A DNA stretch of 64,000 bases from Hermatobates lingyangjiaoensis. Taxonomy: Eukaryota > Arthropoda > Insecta > Hemiptera > Hermatobatidae. The notes below the pieces were generated by a model, which was not told the origin of the DNA, did no database searches, and saw nothing but the letters and a program-made list of their open reading frames with translations. The position numbers were made by a program, and so were the translations under genes. Shown piece after piece: positions 63,655 through 64,000 of this stretch. Location of the stretch: positions 868,501 through 932,500 of the forward strand of contig JAPFBL010001929.1 in NCBI GenBank assembly GCA_026182355.1, read 5' to 3'. Each line of letters opens with the position of its first letter. Positions within the stretch are counted from its first letter, which is position 1.

Positions 63655-63765
63655 AGAGAGGAATTGAAGCACTGAGTCTTCTCAAAAAAAAAAAATTAAT
63701 TATACAACGCGTTTCAAACACTTAGTGTTCACTATCAGGTTACATCTAAAATACAAACAATAATA
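63655..63765 (-). mobile_element. Hammerhead-bearing repeat, family F, copy 2
   Basis: Minus strand: ACCUGAUAGU, helix II GAACAC-UAA-GUGUUU, GAAA, helix III AC-GC-GU, U, GU (63704-63744). Box 1 reads CUGAUAG rather than CUGANGA. Homologous to 9400-9560. Confidence 0.5.
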
Positions 63766-64000
63766 TCTATAAAAACACATGGTATAGCAAGAGAGATGGA
63801 ACAATGTGAATCAAAGAGACAAATGTTTTTAAATATAAATCCCCAAAAAAAATTGTTGGTTTTTTTTCACAAAAATGAGATATTAACATATCTTAATAAT
63901 CACCTTAAAAATTTGAATATAAAGTTTCAACAATGCTAATGAAGTTTAAGCACTTAAAAAAAAAATCAATATTGTAATAATTTTTTTTTTGTATTCTAGC

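Overview
The window is AT-rich, repeat-dense DNA from a large animal genome, most likely an invertebrate. I cannot name the species. The evidence is eukaryotic throughout: exons with GT/AG splice sites and AATAAA signals, tRNA-derived SINEs, hAT-type DNA transposon remnants, non-LTR retrotransposon pieces, many (TA)n microsatellites, and a very high load of Penelope-like retroelement (PLE) debris. There are no bacterial operons, CRISPR arrays or phage genes. Most short open frames are chance frames or run through (TA)n, which reads as alternating Ile-Tyr.

The dominant theme is PLE fragments with hammerhead ribozymes (HHRs). About 39 motifs fit CUGANGA - one extra base - helix II - GAAA - tiny helix III - helix I. 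They fall in several sequence families. In many cases two HHR copies face each other in an inverted pair, giving 150-400 bp foldback elements (for example 1580-1772, 13857-14090, 30236-30700, 31558-31770, 51797-52020). These sit in or beside (TA)n tracts. PLE coding debris includes a reverse transcriptase with a YVRFIDDMF catalytic motif (16960-18055), a GIY-YIG-like piece (968-1342, minus), four copies of the conserved C-terminal block ASEEAxIxLLG(A/S)+...GLNL (3.6, 4.1, 18.0 and 44.7 kb), and about ten N-terminal pieces that mostly stop at (TA)n next to a Thr-Asn-Ile codon run.

Other mobile DNA: a frameshifted non-LTR reverse transcriptase (27820-28806, minus); a second non-LTR 3' end with a CCHC-like knuckle (24498-24760, minus); a 789-bp hAT-type element with a perfect 8-bp target duplication (19749-20537); two more hAT-like elements (36408-36970, 58275-58615); one tRNA-derived SINE family in about ten copies; and a five-unit 152-bp tandem array (53881-54640). 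At 26.1-27.1 kb two inverted duplications interleave in the order A'-B'-A-B.

Host genes are sparse. The best candidate is the 3' end of a plus-strand gene in four phase-compatible exons (58640-58817, 62019-62159, 62817-62913, 63118-63178), followed by AATAAA. The spliced frame is open for 158 codons, and I do not recognise the protein. Weaker candidates are a minus-strand 94-residue frame (8675-8959) and a terminal-exon-like frame with one membrane span (22266-22608). The remaining tens of kilobases look like intergenic or intronic AT-rich DNA with decayed repeats.
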